From: Stomoxys calcitrans
Taxonomy: Eukaryota > Arthropoda > Insecta > Diptera > Muscidae
Length of the DNA: 64,000 nt
Assembly (NCBI RefSeq): GCF_963082655.1
Contig: NC_081555.1
Location: 183,665,424 to 183,729,423, forward strand
Direction of reading: 5' to 3'
A model generated the notes under the pieces. The model saw only the letters and a program-made list of their open reading frames with translations. It searched no databases and was not told the origin of the DNA. The stretch's first letter is position 1, and each line of letters begins with the position of its first letter. Positions 9,289 to 20,659 of the stretch are shown here, one piece after another. The position numbers and the translations under genes are program-made.

Positions 9289-10540
9289 TTATACCCACCA
9301 CCGAAGGATGGGGGTATATTCATTTTGTCATTCCGTTTGCAACACATCGAAATATCGATTTCCGACCCTATAAAGTATATATATTCTTGATCAGCGTAAA
9401 AATCTAAGACGATCTAGACATGTCCGTCCGTCTGTCCGTCTGTCTGTTGAAATCACGCTACAGTCTTTAAAAATTGAGATATTGAGCTGAAATTTTGCAC
9501 AGATTCTTTTTTTGTCCATAAGCAGGTTAAGTTCGAAGATGGGCTATATCGGACTATATCTTGATATAGCCCCCATATAGACCGATCCGCCGATTTAGGG
9601 TCTTAGGCCCATAAAAGCCACATTTATTATCCGATTTTGCTGAAATTTGGGACAGTGAGTTGCGTTAGGCCCTTCGACATCCTTCGTCAATTTGGTTCCG
9701 ATCGGTCCAAATTTGGATATAGCTGCCATATAGACCGATCCTCAGATTTAGGGTCTTAAGCCCATAAAAGTCAAATTTTATATCCGATTTGGATGAAATT
9801 TGGCATAGTGAGTTGTGTTAGGCCCTTCAACATTCTTCGTCAATATGGCCCAGATCGGTCCAGATTTGGATATAGCTGCCATATAGACCGATCCTCCGAT
9901 TTATGGTCTTAGGCCCATAAAAGCCACATATATTATCCGATTTTGCTGAAATTTGGGACAGTGAGTTGCGTTGGGCCCTTCGACATCCTTCGTCAATTTG
10001 GCTCCGATCCGTCCAAATTTGGATATAGCTGCCATATAGAGCGATCCTCCGATTTATGGTCTTAGGCCCATAAAGGCCACATTTATTATCCGATTTTGCT
10101 GAAATTTGGGACAGTGATTTGCCTTAGGCCCTTCGACATCTATCTTCTATTTGGCCCTGATCGGTTCAGATTTGGACATAGCTGCCATATAGACCGATCT
10201 CTCGATTTAAGGTTTTGGGCCCATAAAAAGCGCATTTATTGTCCGATGTCGCCGAAATTTGGGACAATGACTTGTGTTAGGCCCTTCGATATTTGTCTTC
10301 AATTTGGCTCAGATCGGTCCAGATTTGGATATAGCTGCCATATAGACCGATCTCTCGGTTGAACAATGACTTGTACTTATAAGCATTTGGTCTAAATCGG
10401 ATGATGTCTATAGAGCTGCTATGGGGCATAAGGTATGCATTTTTCACTGGATTTTGACGAAATGTGGTTCACATATATACCCGAGGTGGTGGGTATCCAA
10501 AGTTCGGCCCGGCCGAACTTAACGCCTTCTTACTTGTTTT
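9289..10540 (+). repeat. Family A repeat, best full-length copy
   Basis: Starts TTATACCCACCACCGAAGG and ends with the palindrome TTCGGCCCGGCCGAA plus AACGCC and a T-rich tail. After the start come a GTATATATATTC stretch near 9378 and a GTCC/GTCT tract at 9422-9449. Six modules then follow, with the GATATAGC (one GACATAGC) motif at 9563, 9716, 9869, 10022, 10175 and 10328: every step is 153 bp. The start and the GGTGGTGGGTATCC near the end form a sub-terminal inverted repeat. TA and GTCY tracts, internal modules and a 3' hairpin match mini-me/DINE-1-type elements of flies, which are linked to Helentrons (family knowledge; assignment is inference). No protein is encoded. Confidence 0.9.
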
Positions 10541-11340
10541 TATATTTTAAGGGCTACAAAGCGTGAAAAATTTTATGGAGATGGAGACATCTATTGTTGT
10601 CTGTAGTAATTTTAATTGATATGTATTAAGTACACGTTTAACAATGATATGTTCATTTCAGATGTTATAAGCGTTGCTTTTGTTTTACATGACACTGTAT
10701 GTATTACTTTGTTGTTGATATGATGATGCCAAAAATAAATGGACAAATTTTAGAAAAAATGTAAACAAAAATTTTGTCTTTTTTCTTTTGTCTTTTGATC
10801 GATTTTTTTTTTTGGATTGAGAAAAATTCAAAGAAATTTAGTATTTTAAGAAAATTTGTCTTGAGAGAAAATTTTGTCGACGATTTGTCTTTGAAGAAAA
10901 CTTGATGGAAATTTTCATATCTCATCTTTTCAGAAAATTTCATTAAAATTATTTGTTTAGAAAATTTTAAATGGTATCGTTTTGACTGCAAAATGAATGT
11001 TGAAGTTTAATTTCTAAGATGTTTCACTCTTATAAGAAATAACCGGTTTAATCGGGTTTTTAAAATAAATTATACCGTTTTTTAAAAAGGCCCATATTTG
11101 AATATCTCCGGAGTGTACTTTATATTTTTGTTTGGGGTGTTCAGGGATCAATGTTATTACAGGGTTCAATACAGTTGCAATACATTGCAGTCGTTGAGCT
11201 AATCCAGGAAAAGTAATAAAGTTTCTACACATATGAAATTTGCAGTTTGGCCTGTGTGATTATATTTGACCTGGGTAAACTTGGCCTCGAGCTTGAAGTT
11301 TCAATCAAAATAATCTGAATTGATAAAGTTAATTTAGATT
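10541..11340. other. No gene recognised
   Basis: AT-rich. A 95-codon minus-strand frame at 10704-10991 is a Lys/Phe/Ile-rich translation of A/T runs and is not credible. Confidence 0.5.
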
Positions 11341-11352
11341 CATCTTCTTCAT

Positions 11353-12054
11353 TTGCTTAAATACGCAGTATCTTTATCTTCTTTCTTTCTCCTTTTCGTA
11401 CTGTTAAGCTATTTTGCATTATTGTTGAGTGTTAAGAGATGCCTGTGCAAAACACGTGTCTTGATTATTTACGTTATTAGCACTTGTAACATAATGAAGA
11501 ACTCACATCTTCTCTTCAAACACGGACTGCCATACGTTCGTTATACAAACACTCGAAAACACACATGCATGCGTAGTACTCTGTCGATGAGAGAGTGTGT
11601 ATGCAAACGCCAAAAACAAGCCAAAGCAAAAAATATTCTTCTCATCTGTGTTAATGACCCATATCCGAAGATAAATTCACTCAAAATCAGATTCAGACAT
11701 CAATTAACACAGTTAACGGCATTAAGTCTAGATTTATACAAAAACAAAAATTATTCAATGAATGATGACGATCTGCCGGCACGGCATTTGATAGAAACAA
11801 TGCCAACGACAACAACAGCAATAACAATAACACTCCAGCACTTCTCAGGTACAACTTTGAGAGTAGAAGCTCATCTTTGCGCCGGCACTCTCTTAGCCCA
11901 TTTACGTGGGCCAATGTCAATGAACTCTGTCTACAAAAACAACACCACAATGAACGGAGGAACAACCAACCGAACGACCAACTTTGTTGTTTTGATATCC
12001 CAAACGATACTTAAAGCCCATTTCGTTAACAATGCACACCAAACAAACACTTGA
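11353..12054 (+). CDS. Long unrecognised open frame, possible exon
   Basis: Open for 233 codons, unusually long for this AT-rich DNA. It opens at a TTG; the first in-frame ATG is at 11494, giving 187 residues. The upstream part holds a hydrophobic stretch (SFFLLFVLLSYFALLL) that could be a membrane segment if translated through a spliced exon. The rest is basic and Thr-rich, with no domain I know. Opposite-strand frames of 90 codons overlap it (11693-11965, 11931-12206), which weakens the case. Lack of recognisable repeats between 11 and 14 kb makes a host function possible. Confidence 0.2.
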   Translation: MLKYAVSLSSFFLLFVLLSYFALLLSVKRCLCKTRVLIIYVISTCNIMKNSHLLFKHGLPYVRYTNTRKHTCMRSTLSMRECVCKRQKQAKAKNILLICVNDPYPKINSLKIRFRHQLTQLTALSLDLYKNKNYSMNDDDLPARHLIETMPTTTTAITITLQHFSGTTLRVEAHLCAGTLLAHLRGPMSMNSVYKNNTTMNGGTTNRTTNFVVLISQTILKAHFVNNAHQTNT

Positions 12055-12166
12055 CTCTCTGGCAAAATATGCGGCGGAATGTTGGCATTCCACAGAGTGG
12101 GAGTGTGGGGGCTCATTACTACCATCAGAACTTCCAAGAGCTTTTTTCTCCTAATTTGCATCGAAA

Positions 12167-12391
12167 ATGAATAATAATAAGCAGCAGCAGCAGCAGCAAG
12201 CCACAACCACTGTCAGTAGCAGCAAGAAAGCCAAATTGTTTACGTTCATTAATCATGATACACTTGAAATGTTTCTATGTAGAAAGTCCGCAAGGCTTGC
12301 AATGAACGGCCAGCCAATCTCTACGGCTAAGCACAATGTGGCCCACAAAGGCCAAATACTCAGTGTCTGCGAAGGGCCCATGTTTGTGTGA
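12167..12391 (+). CDS. Gln-rich open frame, possible first exon
   Basis: ATG at 12167 is followed by three AAT codons and a run of CAG codons (MNNNKQQQQQQATTTVSSSK), a style common at the start of fly nuclear proteins. The remaining 50 residues are unrecognised and the frame ends at 12391. The upstream context GAAAATG is acceptable for a fly start. It could be a real exon, or a CAG microsatellite (12181-12198) that happens to be open. Confidence 0.22.
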   Translation: MNNNKQQQQQQATTTVSSSKKAKLFTFINHDTLEMFLCRKSARLAMNGQPISTAKHNVAHKGQILSVCEGPMFV

Positions 12392-14520
12392 CGATATATG
12401 TGTCCGCCCGTCTGTCCGTTTGGCCGTCCGTCCATATGCATACAAACATGCTCCATACATAATTGCCAAACAACAATGGGGAACTTTGTTTAATATTCGT
12501 TCAGATAACGAACATTAGAAGGCGTTTAATGCCCCTCCCCTTCCCCATCGCACTCTTGCTGGCAGCCTGGCTGCCTTAATTTCACACAAATCGTTGCCAA
12601 AGTACATTCAAATGAAGCAACCAACTTCGACATCAAGTGTTATTAATACTCTTATCGAAATATGGCACACGCTTGTAGCTAGCAGTGGAGCTGGAGCTGG
12701 AGCTAGAGGAATTGACATAAACAAATTTTCTTGTTAATTGTTGGAAGGATACAAGAAAACATGGCCCACAAACAGTAAAGATTTGAATTTTATGTCCTTG
12801 CCTGGGATGTTTTCAAAGTTAATTTGAACATTTTGGCCCTAATTCGCACTCCTCAGGGGGACAAGATGAGGATGGGATCAACTCAAAGTTCTTATAGGGC
12901 TTTGAATTTTCTTTGTGATTTTAATTTTCCCGGGCAGGGGATTAATTTCCGGAATATTCGGAGATGTTGTAAAAGAAACGCAAAAGTTTTCAAATTTTTC
13001 ATTGTTTCATAGAAAGACAAGCTCTTGAGTTCCTCATTGCAAACAAACCAATTTTATTGTCTTGTTGAAAATGTTCAACTTCAACAGTAACCAATGTGGA
13101 AAGGCTTGCAAATTTTCCGAAAATTATTGTTTCTTAATCTTCCACACCAAAATGTCATTCTTACAGACATGCTTGCGGTGAGAATGCATTTATTGTTAAT
13201 TTAAATGGTATTTTGCTTTGCATTGGGAACAGCATAAGAAATGCAGAGAAATTTCCACTTAATCTGACGTTGTTCGGTCTAAAAGTAAATTTATACGCTG
13301 CTTCTATGAAAGCAACTATGGCCCAGTGGCCACTTGCACATTTAAATGTAGACATTTCAAACAGAAAGTGACAATCTTAGAAGCAGCAGACACTCCAATG
13401 CAGTTGGGGAAAATGAAAGAAAGGTTGTTGGAGTACATCTTTTGCATACTCAATGCTGTCATTGCACCACTTTTGTGTATGTGGCCAACACTTTACCCAG
13501 ATTTGAGTACAATTTTAAGAATGTGTGTACAAAGACATTAGGGTGGCACAATTTCTTTCAACGAAATTCATTTTATACTCCATGAAGCAAAAATGCACGA
13601 GTAACTATGGTAGTTTGCCGAGTGCCAAAGATTCAATTTACCATTTTCTTAGATCTAGTTGGGCGATAGCGTTGTATGCGTCATACCCCATGATATTATT
13701 GTGTCTGATTCATATCTGCCATTGCATGTTGGGTGTAGCAACAGGCGACTGTTCCACAGAACTTTGTCGCATTAAGATGTGTTTGTAATTATCAAGAAAT
13801 CAAAAATCTCCCAACTTGTTGAGTTTGCATTTCATTGTCGATTTCATTTCAGTTCAGTTTTTTGCCATATTTTGCAAAAGTGTCTTTCTTTATCAGTTGT
13901 TCAAAAACTCATACATAAATATGTACGCTCTTACGTTTGAATAACAATGTAAAGATTTTGTTGCTTATTAATGTTTGGTATGTTCAGTAGTTTGAAGATT
14001 ATTTATTAGATTTTTCCTTTTCAAAGTTAGGAGCATTCAAGGAATCCTTTTGCAAAGAATTTCTTCTTCTTTACAGTTTTTTTTAAAGCTAACCGTAAAT
14101 AAATGAAATTGCCGATTTCATAGTGACTTTTTTCCTAACTAGGTCTGCAAAGAAGAAGATGTGTGTGATTCAATCCCGTAACAGCAGGTTGTACGTACCG
14201 GATTGACCCGATGGAGCCTACAACGGCAAGGACTGGTGCCTCAGTGTACATTATAATGCTACAACAACATGTACAGTGAGGAAGAAGCAAAACCAAGTGA
14301 ACGTTTAATTTTTTGCATATTTTTCGAAAATTAAAAACAAGTACCCACAAATACTAGTCCAAACTAGTTTGGCACATTTAATAAGTTCTGCACTTTTTCG
14401 ATAATTTTAGAATATAATCTTTTTTTGATTCTTTATTCATAAGCCATTATTTTGTTCTCAAAAATGATAAATGTGCAATCCGATCTGTGATATTTAACCA
14501 AGTAGAATGTAAGAAAACTG
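12392..14520. other. No gene recognised; mostly unique DNA
   Basis: Contains a GTCCG/GTCTG-rich stretch at 12402-12433, a GGAGCT repeat at 12686-12710, and short overlapping frames without features (71 and 87 codons at 13326-13541 and 13525-13788). The stretch 14155-14280 has higher GC and ends in CTACAACAACATG, resembling the end of family D. Nothing firm. Confidence 0.4.
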
Positions 14521-14529
14521 TACCAGAAT

Positions 14530-15560
14530 GATAATCGACAGCTGGGCAATAATTGGTGCCACTCTATAAATGAGTCACTCATGAGTGGTTACTTCCCATC
14601 TAATTGGAAGGAATTCATGGTCACCCCTATAGAAAAATCAACGAAAGCAAAAACTAGCGAAGAGTATCGCCCAATCAACGCATTGAAAACGTGCGAAACG
14701 AAATAAATAATTGAAAAATATGAATATTTAGTTGGAACAATAATAATTTGTTATTGAAATATCAATCGACATTCAGAAAACACTTTTCATACGAAACTAC
14801 TGTGAACTATGTTTTAAATCTATGGAAAAAAAGAAGAAAAAAAAACAATCTAGCAATCTTCCTTGACTTTAAAAGGGCATTTGAGACAATACACAGAAAT
14901 ATATTGAAAAATAAACTATACAAATACGGAGTGCTGGGAACTGAATAAAAATGGTTTAAGGAAATAGGTATGAGCAGTCAGTTGAAACTCGCAATCAATA
15001 ATAAGAAATCGAAAAGATGACATCGATTAAATACTTGGGTCTGATTATAGACAAAGATATGAATTTCAAGGAACATGTTATCAATGCTTGCAAAAAGATC
15101 GGTAAAAAATAAGTTTTTTCGGGAGAATAAGAAATCAAATATCGATAACAACGGCGATAAAATATACAACATGATGATAAAACCACATTTTGAGTTTTGA
15201 TCTACTATCCTATATACATGTTGCACGAAAACACAGATAAACATACTGCAAAAACTACAAAATAAGGGGAATGAGTTACATTCTGAGAGTAAATACAGTT
15301 CTATTTATACAGAAAATGAAAAATGGGAATGCACAAAGATGCCCATGCGAGCAATTACAATATGTTGGGAGTGCACAACCATATACACTACGAAAGGCTG
15401 ATCACTTCAGAATCAAAAGAGTATCAAGTAGTTCAAAATAAAATACACTTTTTTACAAAGGCTTACAATTATATAATTCTATTCCAAATTTTATTAAGAA
15501 TTAAAGCAATCCCAATGCTTTTAACTCAAATGTTATCAAATTTATGAAAAGAACAATGTA
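14530..15560 (+). pseudogene. Non-LTR retrotransposon reverse transcriptase, decayed
   Basis: Separate plus-strand frames give the landmarks of a reverse transcriptase in order. These are SGYFPSNWKEFMVTPIEKS and EEYRPINAL (fingers) at 14575-14690, a FRKHFSYETTVNYVLNLWKK segment, and the palm motif A as IFLDFKRAFETIHRNIL at 14850-14910. The thumb-side IKYLGLIIDKDMNFKEHV follows at 15017-15070, then a C-terminal RKADHFRIKRV near 15390. The region that should carry the YxDD box is missing between motif A and the connection region. Stops and frameshifts are frequent. It resembles CR1/Jockey-like elements; the clade is not settled. No endonuclease domain is visible upstream. Confidence 0.8.
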
Positions 15561-15734
15561 ATTAAGATAATGATTTACTTTTTAATTTAAGATATTCAAA
15601 GGAGTGTTTATAAAATATTAAAAATACTACTAATAAATTGAAAAAAAGTAAGTTAGCATAGCTTCCATTAATTTCCAAGTATTTTTAGAAATTTCTTATT
15701 TGTTCTGCTGAAATTTTTGTCGGTTAACGTAACG

Positions 15735-15885
15735 TGGACCGTTTCATGTATTTTTAACGGACCGTTTGCAATTTTCTTTGAGATTTTTGTTGGACATAGG
15801 ACCCAAAATTCGCAATTCCTTTCTTTTAAAAATAAAAATGTGAAATTTATTAACCTTGTAAATTAAGTTTCCATTAGTAGAAATG
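15735..15885 (+). repeat. Inverted-repeat arm, left
   Basis: Contains GATTTTTGTTGGACATAGGA and AATTCCTTTCTTTT. The reverse complement of 20660-20825 gives the same order with TTTTTGTTGGAAAAGGGA and AATTCCTTTCTTTT, and similarity extends outward through a GTTT…AAC…CGCAATTTT-like stretch. Imperfect, with several indels. Confidence 0.55.
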
Positions 15886-16427
15886 TGATATTAACGACCA
15901 CATACGTGTTATTGCCTAAATTTGTGGGATTTAGGGATTAATAAAAATTCAAATCAATTTGTTTTCGACGATATTTTGAATTTATTCGACTTTCTAGAAT
16001 CGTAGTGGTTTATAATATATACAACACAAACGATCCCATATCTAGATGTATCGTTTGATGGCTTCTATTTCGTAAGCCTTTAGCCTTACAAACTTTTAAC
16101 AAAACTTGAAAAGCCTTCATATATTGCGTTATTTGGTCCCTAAATTCATAATTTTATAATTTTAAGTCTAATCTAAAGAAATATTCTTAACACACTATAC
16201 CGTCAATATCCAACATGGTCATAGAACAAATAGTACAAATATTAAACACGTCAATATGTTATAGTATAAAGTCGCACCACATGCTAGTTTATCCGATAGC
16301 TTCATAAACTTAAAGCGTATAACTAACTTTATTCACTCGAAAATTTCTTACTAATTGTTGGCGAAACATGTCGAGTTCTATTGGACGACATAGCACAAAC
16401 AAAAGTCGCACAACAAGAGCAACTGCA
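15886..16427. other. No gene recognised
   Basis: AT-rich, no open frame of note and no recognised repeat. Confidence 0.5.
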
Positions 16428-16790
16428 CAGAAAAGATGTAACGAAATTTTTTTCAATTAAAAACTTTACTGTTTTCAATTAAAAAATAAATTGAGTCAAT
16501 CATTTTTTTATTGAATCCGGATGTTTTTTCAATAACGATCGTGATTGAAATTTTTGAATTTTTAAATAAAAAATTAATTGATTCAATCATTTTTTAATTG
16601 AATCTGAACTTTTTTGCAATTAATATCGTAATTAAAATTTTTTAAAATTTTAATTGTAAAATAAATTGATTCAATAATTTTTTTAATTGAATCTGAATTT
16701 TTTTATTGAATCTAGACTTTTTTATTACGATCGTGATTGACACTTTCAATTAAAAAAGAAATAGATTCAGCCAATCTTTTGATTAAATCT
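16428..16790 (+). repeat. AT-rich array of ATTGATTCAAT modules
   Basis: Several degenerate units with AATTAAAAAATAAATTGA, TCAATCATTTTTTTAATTGAATC and GATCGTGATTGA-type motifs; each unit is partly self-complementary. Similar units stand at 20275-20410. The outer edges are ACAGAAAA (16429) and TTTTTCTGTGTA (20399-20410), so the two could be the ends of one element or independent insertions. Confidence 0.5.
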
Positions 16791-17417
16791 TAACAAATTT
16801 TATATATAAAATGTGATTGAATTAAACAACAACGGCCTAGACCACCAACTATTTTTTCTTCTTGTACTTGATTCATTCGCCAATTCATTGAAAACAGCTG
16901 ATTTTATAAAACAAAAACAGCCGCCGTCCATTTGCGAACGAATATAGTGATAAAAAGAAAAAATCTTAGTGATTTATGCAGTTAGTTCTTTCAATAATTT
17001 TTCAATTTAATCGGAAACTTTTTAGATCCAAACTATAGATCCGTTTTTAGAAAACGGAAACTTTAGATTCGTTTTTGAAAAAATCCAGCCGCTCAAAATT
17101 TTCATAAATACTTTCTATATATTATTTCATCATCCTTATTGAATTATATAAAAGTGCATTGTACAATTTTTCTTGTTTCACTCGCGAAGCTTAAGGCTTT
17201 TCTGCAAGTTTAATAATAAAAAGGACCAAATACCAATTATATTATTAACCAATTATATTATTAACACTTAGGAAAGACAATACAAAGTATGTTTGAAACA
17301 TAAGAAAAAGTATATAACCTCATACACATACATAGATCATTATTACTTAATTATGTTAAAAGCTTTTTATATAAAATGATTTTTAATTAATTTTTTTTTA
17401 TTTTCTCATACGAAATT
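16640..17417. repeat. Tandem duplication, unit 1 (segments A-B)
   Basis: About 778 bp, repeated directly at 17418-18195. TCTAGAC anchors sit at 16711 and 17489. Only a handful of single-base differences are visible between units. No coding sequence in it is recognised. It includes 'CAGCCGCCGTCCATTTGCG' and a CTCGCGAAGCTTAAGGC motif. Confidence 0.9.
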
Positions 17418-18195
17418 TTTGAAAATTTTAATTGAAAAATAAATTGATTCAATAATTTTTTTAATTGAATCTGAATTTTTTTATTGAATCTAGACTTTTT
17501 TATTACGATCGTGATTGACACTTTCAATTAAAAAAGAAATAGATTCAGTCAATCTTTTGATTAAATCTTAACAAATTTTATATATAAAATGTGATTGAAT
17601 TAAACAACAACGGCCTAGACCACCAACTATTTTTTCTTCTTGTACTTGATTCATTCGCCAATTCATTGAAAACAGCTGATTTTATAAAACAAAAACAGCC
17701 GCCGTCCATTTGCGAACGAATATAGTGATAAAAAGAAAAAATCTTAGTGATTTATGCAGTTAGTTCTTTCAATAATTTTTCAATTTAATCGGAAACTTTT
17801 TAGATCCAAACTATAGATCCGTTTTTAGAAAACGGAAACTTTAGATTCGTTTTTGAAAAAATCCAGCCGCTCAAAATTTTCATAAATACTTTCTATATAT
17901 TATTTCATCATCCTTATTGAATAATATAAAAGTGCATTGTACAATTTTTCTTGTTTCACTCGCGAAGCTTAAGGCTTGTCTGCAAGTTTAATAATAAAAA
18001 GGACCAAATACCAATTATATTATTAACCAATTATATTATTAACACTTAGGAAAGACAATACAAAGTATGTTTGAAACATAAGAAAAAGTATATAACCTCA
18101 TACACATACATAGATCATTATTACTTAATTATGTTAAAAGCTTTTTATATAAAATGAATTTTAATTAATTTTTTTTTTATTTTCTCATACGACAT
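17418..18195. repeat. Tandem duplication, unit 2 (segments A-B)
   Basis: Near-identical second copy of 16640-17417, running directly into segment C (18190-18392). Confidence 0.9.
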
Positions 18196-18392
18196 CAAGT
18201 TTGTTGGCATTTGCATATTGTTGGTAGTGTTACTTCTAAGGCATTCTTTTCGTAGTTGTTTGCAAAGTTGAGAATTTTAAAACTTCCTTGTGTTGACTGG
18301 ATGATTAATTAGGTATTTCTACACCTTATTGTAAAATTCTTAAACAACTGTTGTTTTGAAAATTACTTTAATGTTAAGGATCCGAAGATGTT
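18190..18392. repeat. Segment C, first copy
   Basis: Starts CGACATCAAGTTTGTTGGC; repeated about 442 bp later at 18632-18838 with very few changes. On the minus strand it may be the C-terminal coding part and 3' end of the reverse transcriptase at 18841-19880. Confidence 0.8.
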
Positions 18393-18631
18393 TCTTTCGC
18401 GCAGCTTAAGGCTTGTCTGCAATTTAATAATAAAAAGGATCAAATACCAATTATATTATTAACCAATTATATTAAATATTAACACTTAGGAAAGACAATA
18501 AAAAGTATGTTTGAAACATAAGAAAAAGTATATAACTTCATACACATACATAGATCATTATTACTTAATTATGTTAAAAGTTTTTTATATAAAATGATTT
18601 TTAATTAATTTTTTTTTTTTATTTTCTCATA
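18393..18631. repeat. Segment B, third copy
   Basis: Begins at a CGCGCAGCTTAAGGC variant and matches the ends of both 778-bp units, through GGATCAAATACC, TATATAACTTCATACAC and TTATGTTAAAAG. It lacks segment A. Slightly more diverged than the other B copies. Confidence 0.8.
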
Positions 18632-18838
18632 CGACATCAAGTTTGTTGGCATTTGATTGCATATTGTTGGTAGTGTTACATCTAAGGTATTCTTTTCGTA
18701 GTTGTTTGCAAAGTTGAGAATTTTAAAACTTCCTTGTGTTGACTGGATGATTAATTAGGTATTTCTACACCTTATTGTAAAATTCTTAAACAACTGTTGT
18801 TTTGAAAATTCCTTTAATGTTAAGGATCCGAAGATGTT
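18632..18838. repeat. Segment C, second copy
   Basis: Direct repeat of 18190-18392, ending GGATCCGAAGATG before unique sequence that leads into the minus-strand reverse transcriptase. Confidence 0.8.
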
Positions 18839-18840
18839 TT

Positions 18841-19880
18841 TAAATATTTAATTGTTGGTTCGTGTTTAAGTTTTCATGATGTTGGTATTGATAATTTTTT
18901 GAAAGAAGTTTCGTTACCCTGTCTTCCGTATTTTGTGAGGCTTTAGTGTATATAGAACATCAACAGCAGCTATGTCATTTCTTAAGTAAAACTCTGACGG
19001 CGAAAGGTATGCTTATTTCAAAACTTTATATGATGAACATCTGCTGAGAAGATATAGAGAAGACAATGTTTTACTCAACTTTTTCTGTGTGTGTTCAATA
19101 TGAACTTTCCATTTAAAATGTGAATCTAGGTATTTGCAATTGTCGACCATTTCAATCATTGTGGAGCAACTACTCATGCAATCCTGGGTAATAGAGTAGT
19201 ACATTGTGGTTCGTTTGCTGAATACGTTTTGGCCTAAAGTGCATAACTTTAGTTTTTGATGCATTTATTATTAGTCCCTTGTCGTGGCACCCTCTCGTGA
19301 TTATATTAAGTTCCTGTTGTATAATTGTTATTGCCGTTCGTGAACACTTGTGTCTTACAACAATTATTGTGTCATCCGCATATGCAAAAGGTGTTGAGTT
19401 TTTAAGAGCATTAAGTATATCATTTGCATAAATGATAAACAGAATTGGACGTAATTTCCACCCTGTGGTAAACCGTTAGATACAGTCATCAATTGCTTTC
19501 GTTGTTTTCTATTTTCACTCTGTAAGTCCTGGAACCTAATTAGTTATTGAACCAATTGAGATATCTGCCTCATATTCCGACATCTTTTAATGTTTGTAAT
19601 AGTTTATCATGAGGAATGGTATCGAACGCTTTGCTGAAATCGATGTAGAGTGCAATGCAACTAGATTGTTTGCCGAGACTTTTGTAAATCTGATTTGCAA
19701 ATGCACCGAGTACCTTGTTTGTTTTTAGATTTTAAGAAACCGTACTAATTTTTAATGATTGCATATTTTTTTTCTTTATGAATTAATTTAATCTGCGTAT
19801 AATGACTTCTCAAAAACTTTATCTAATATCGGCAATATGGATATCGGCCTATAATTATTATAATATTTTTTTCTTTATAT
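18841..19880 (-). pseudogene. Non-LTR retrotransposon reverse transcriptase, decayed but with YADD box
   Basis: On the minus strand the landmarks run in order: RPISILPILDKVFEKSL-like text near 19800-19850, GAFANQIYKS then palm motif A YIDFSKAFDTIPHDKLLQTL at 19590-19670, NGLPQGG near 19470, FAYADDTIIVV at 19355-19390 (the catalytic YADD is intact), and INASKTKVMHF then MVDNCKYL…KWKVHIEHTQKKL at 19060-19270. Frameshifts and stops separate these blocks, so the protein is dead. It belongs with CR1/Jockey-type elements (inference). Its 3' side abuts the tandem array to the left, and segment C may be its tail end. Confidence 0.85.
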
Positions 19881-20274
19881 AGAAGATAAAAATCCCCCAC
19901 AAACAGTCTTTTGACTACTTTTTTGCATTTCTGGACGCAATTCAAAATTTTTTTTTTAAATATACATTAAAATTGCATAAACGCTTCTTTACCATCGATA
20001 TAAATAATAACACATCCCAGATAAACGTTTTCTGTGGGTTTCTTCCCCTATACATGTAATTTATAAAGGTACTGTAATAAAAAAATAATTACTGTAAATC
20101 TATGCCGGTAGCTAGACATAAACCAGCCCCACATTATTTTCCGTTGCATTTTTAGGAGGGAGTGATCATGGACCTAAACATAAACCTCAAATTCATGTTC
20201 CAGGGCTTTTACATATGTGAACCATGTTGCATTGAAATCGAGGTTGCGTCCTATACAGCGTGCTTTATTAGAAA

Positions 20275-20410
20275 TTTCAAAAAATTCCAATCATTTTTTT
20301 AATTGAATATGCAATTTTTTGCAATCACTCGTGATTGAAGCAGTTTCAATTAAAAAATTAATTGCATCAATTAATTTCGTGATTGAACCCGATTGTTATT
20401 TTTTCTGTGT
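20275..20410. repeat. AT-rich ATTGATTCAAT modules, second location
   Basis: Contains CCAATCATTTTTTTAATTGA, CACTCGTGATTGAAG and TTTCAATTAAAAAATTAATT, as at 16428-16790, and ends TTTTTTCTGTGTA. Confidence 0.5.
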
Positions 20411-20659
20411 ATGGGGTAACAAAGTTGTTAAGAGTCATTTCGTGAGCATTTAATTACATTTGCAATTAATCGAAGGGAAATTTATATTGGCGCAGCAACA
20501 TATTGGTGTTTTGCTCAAAAAACTCAGTACTACTTCTGCGGAATGTGCTCCCATTTTCTTCGTCACAATTTTTTTATTACGTGTTTTGGCAGTTGTTCGG
20601 ACGAAAAGTCAGTACTAGGCCTTATGAGGAAATGGTTTTAAAGATATTTTAAAGACTTT

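Noticed and set aside
10096..10362. An 88-codon open frame in the family-A repeat, with two similar halves
   Set aside because: It is a translation of 153-bp modules; the period is a multiple of three, so stops are avoided in step. Similar frames appear in other copies on both strands.
12402..12433. GTCY tract as another family A/B/C copy
   Set aside because: No TA stretch, module or terminal motif is next to it; it seems to be an independent simple repeat.
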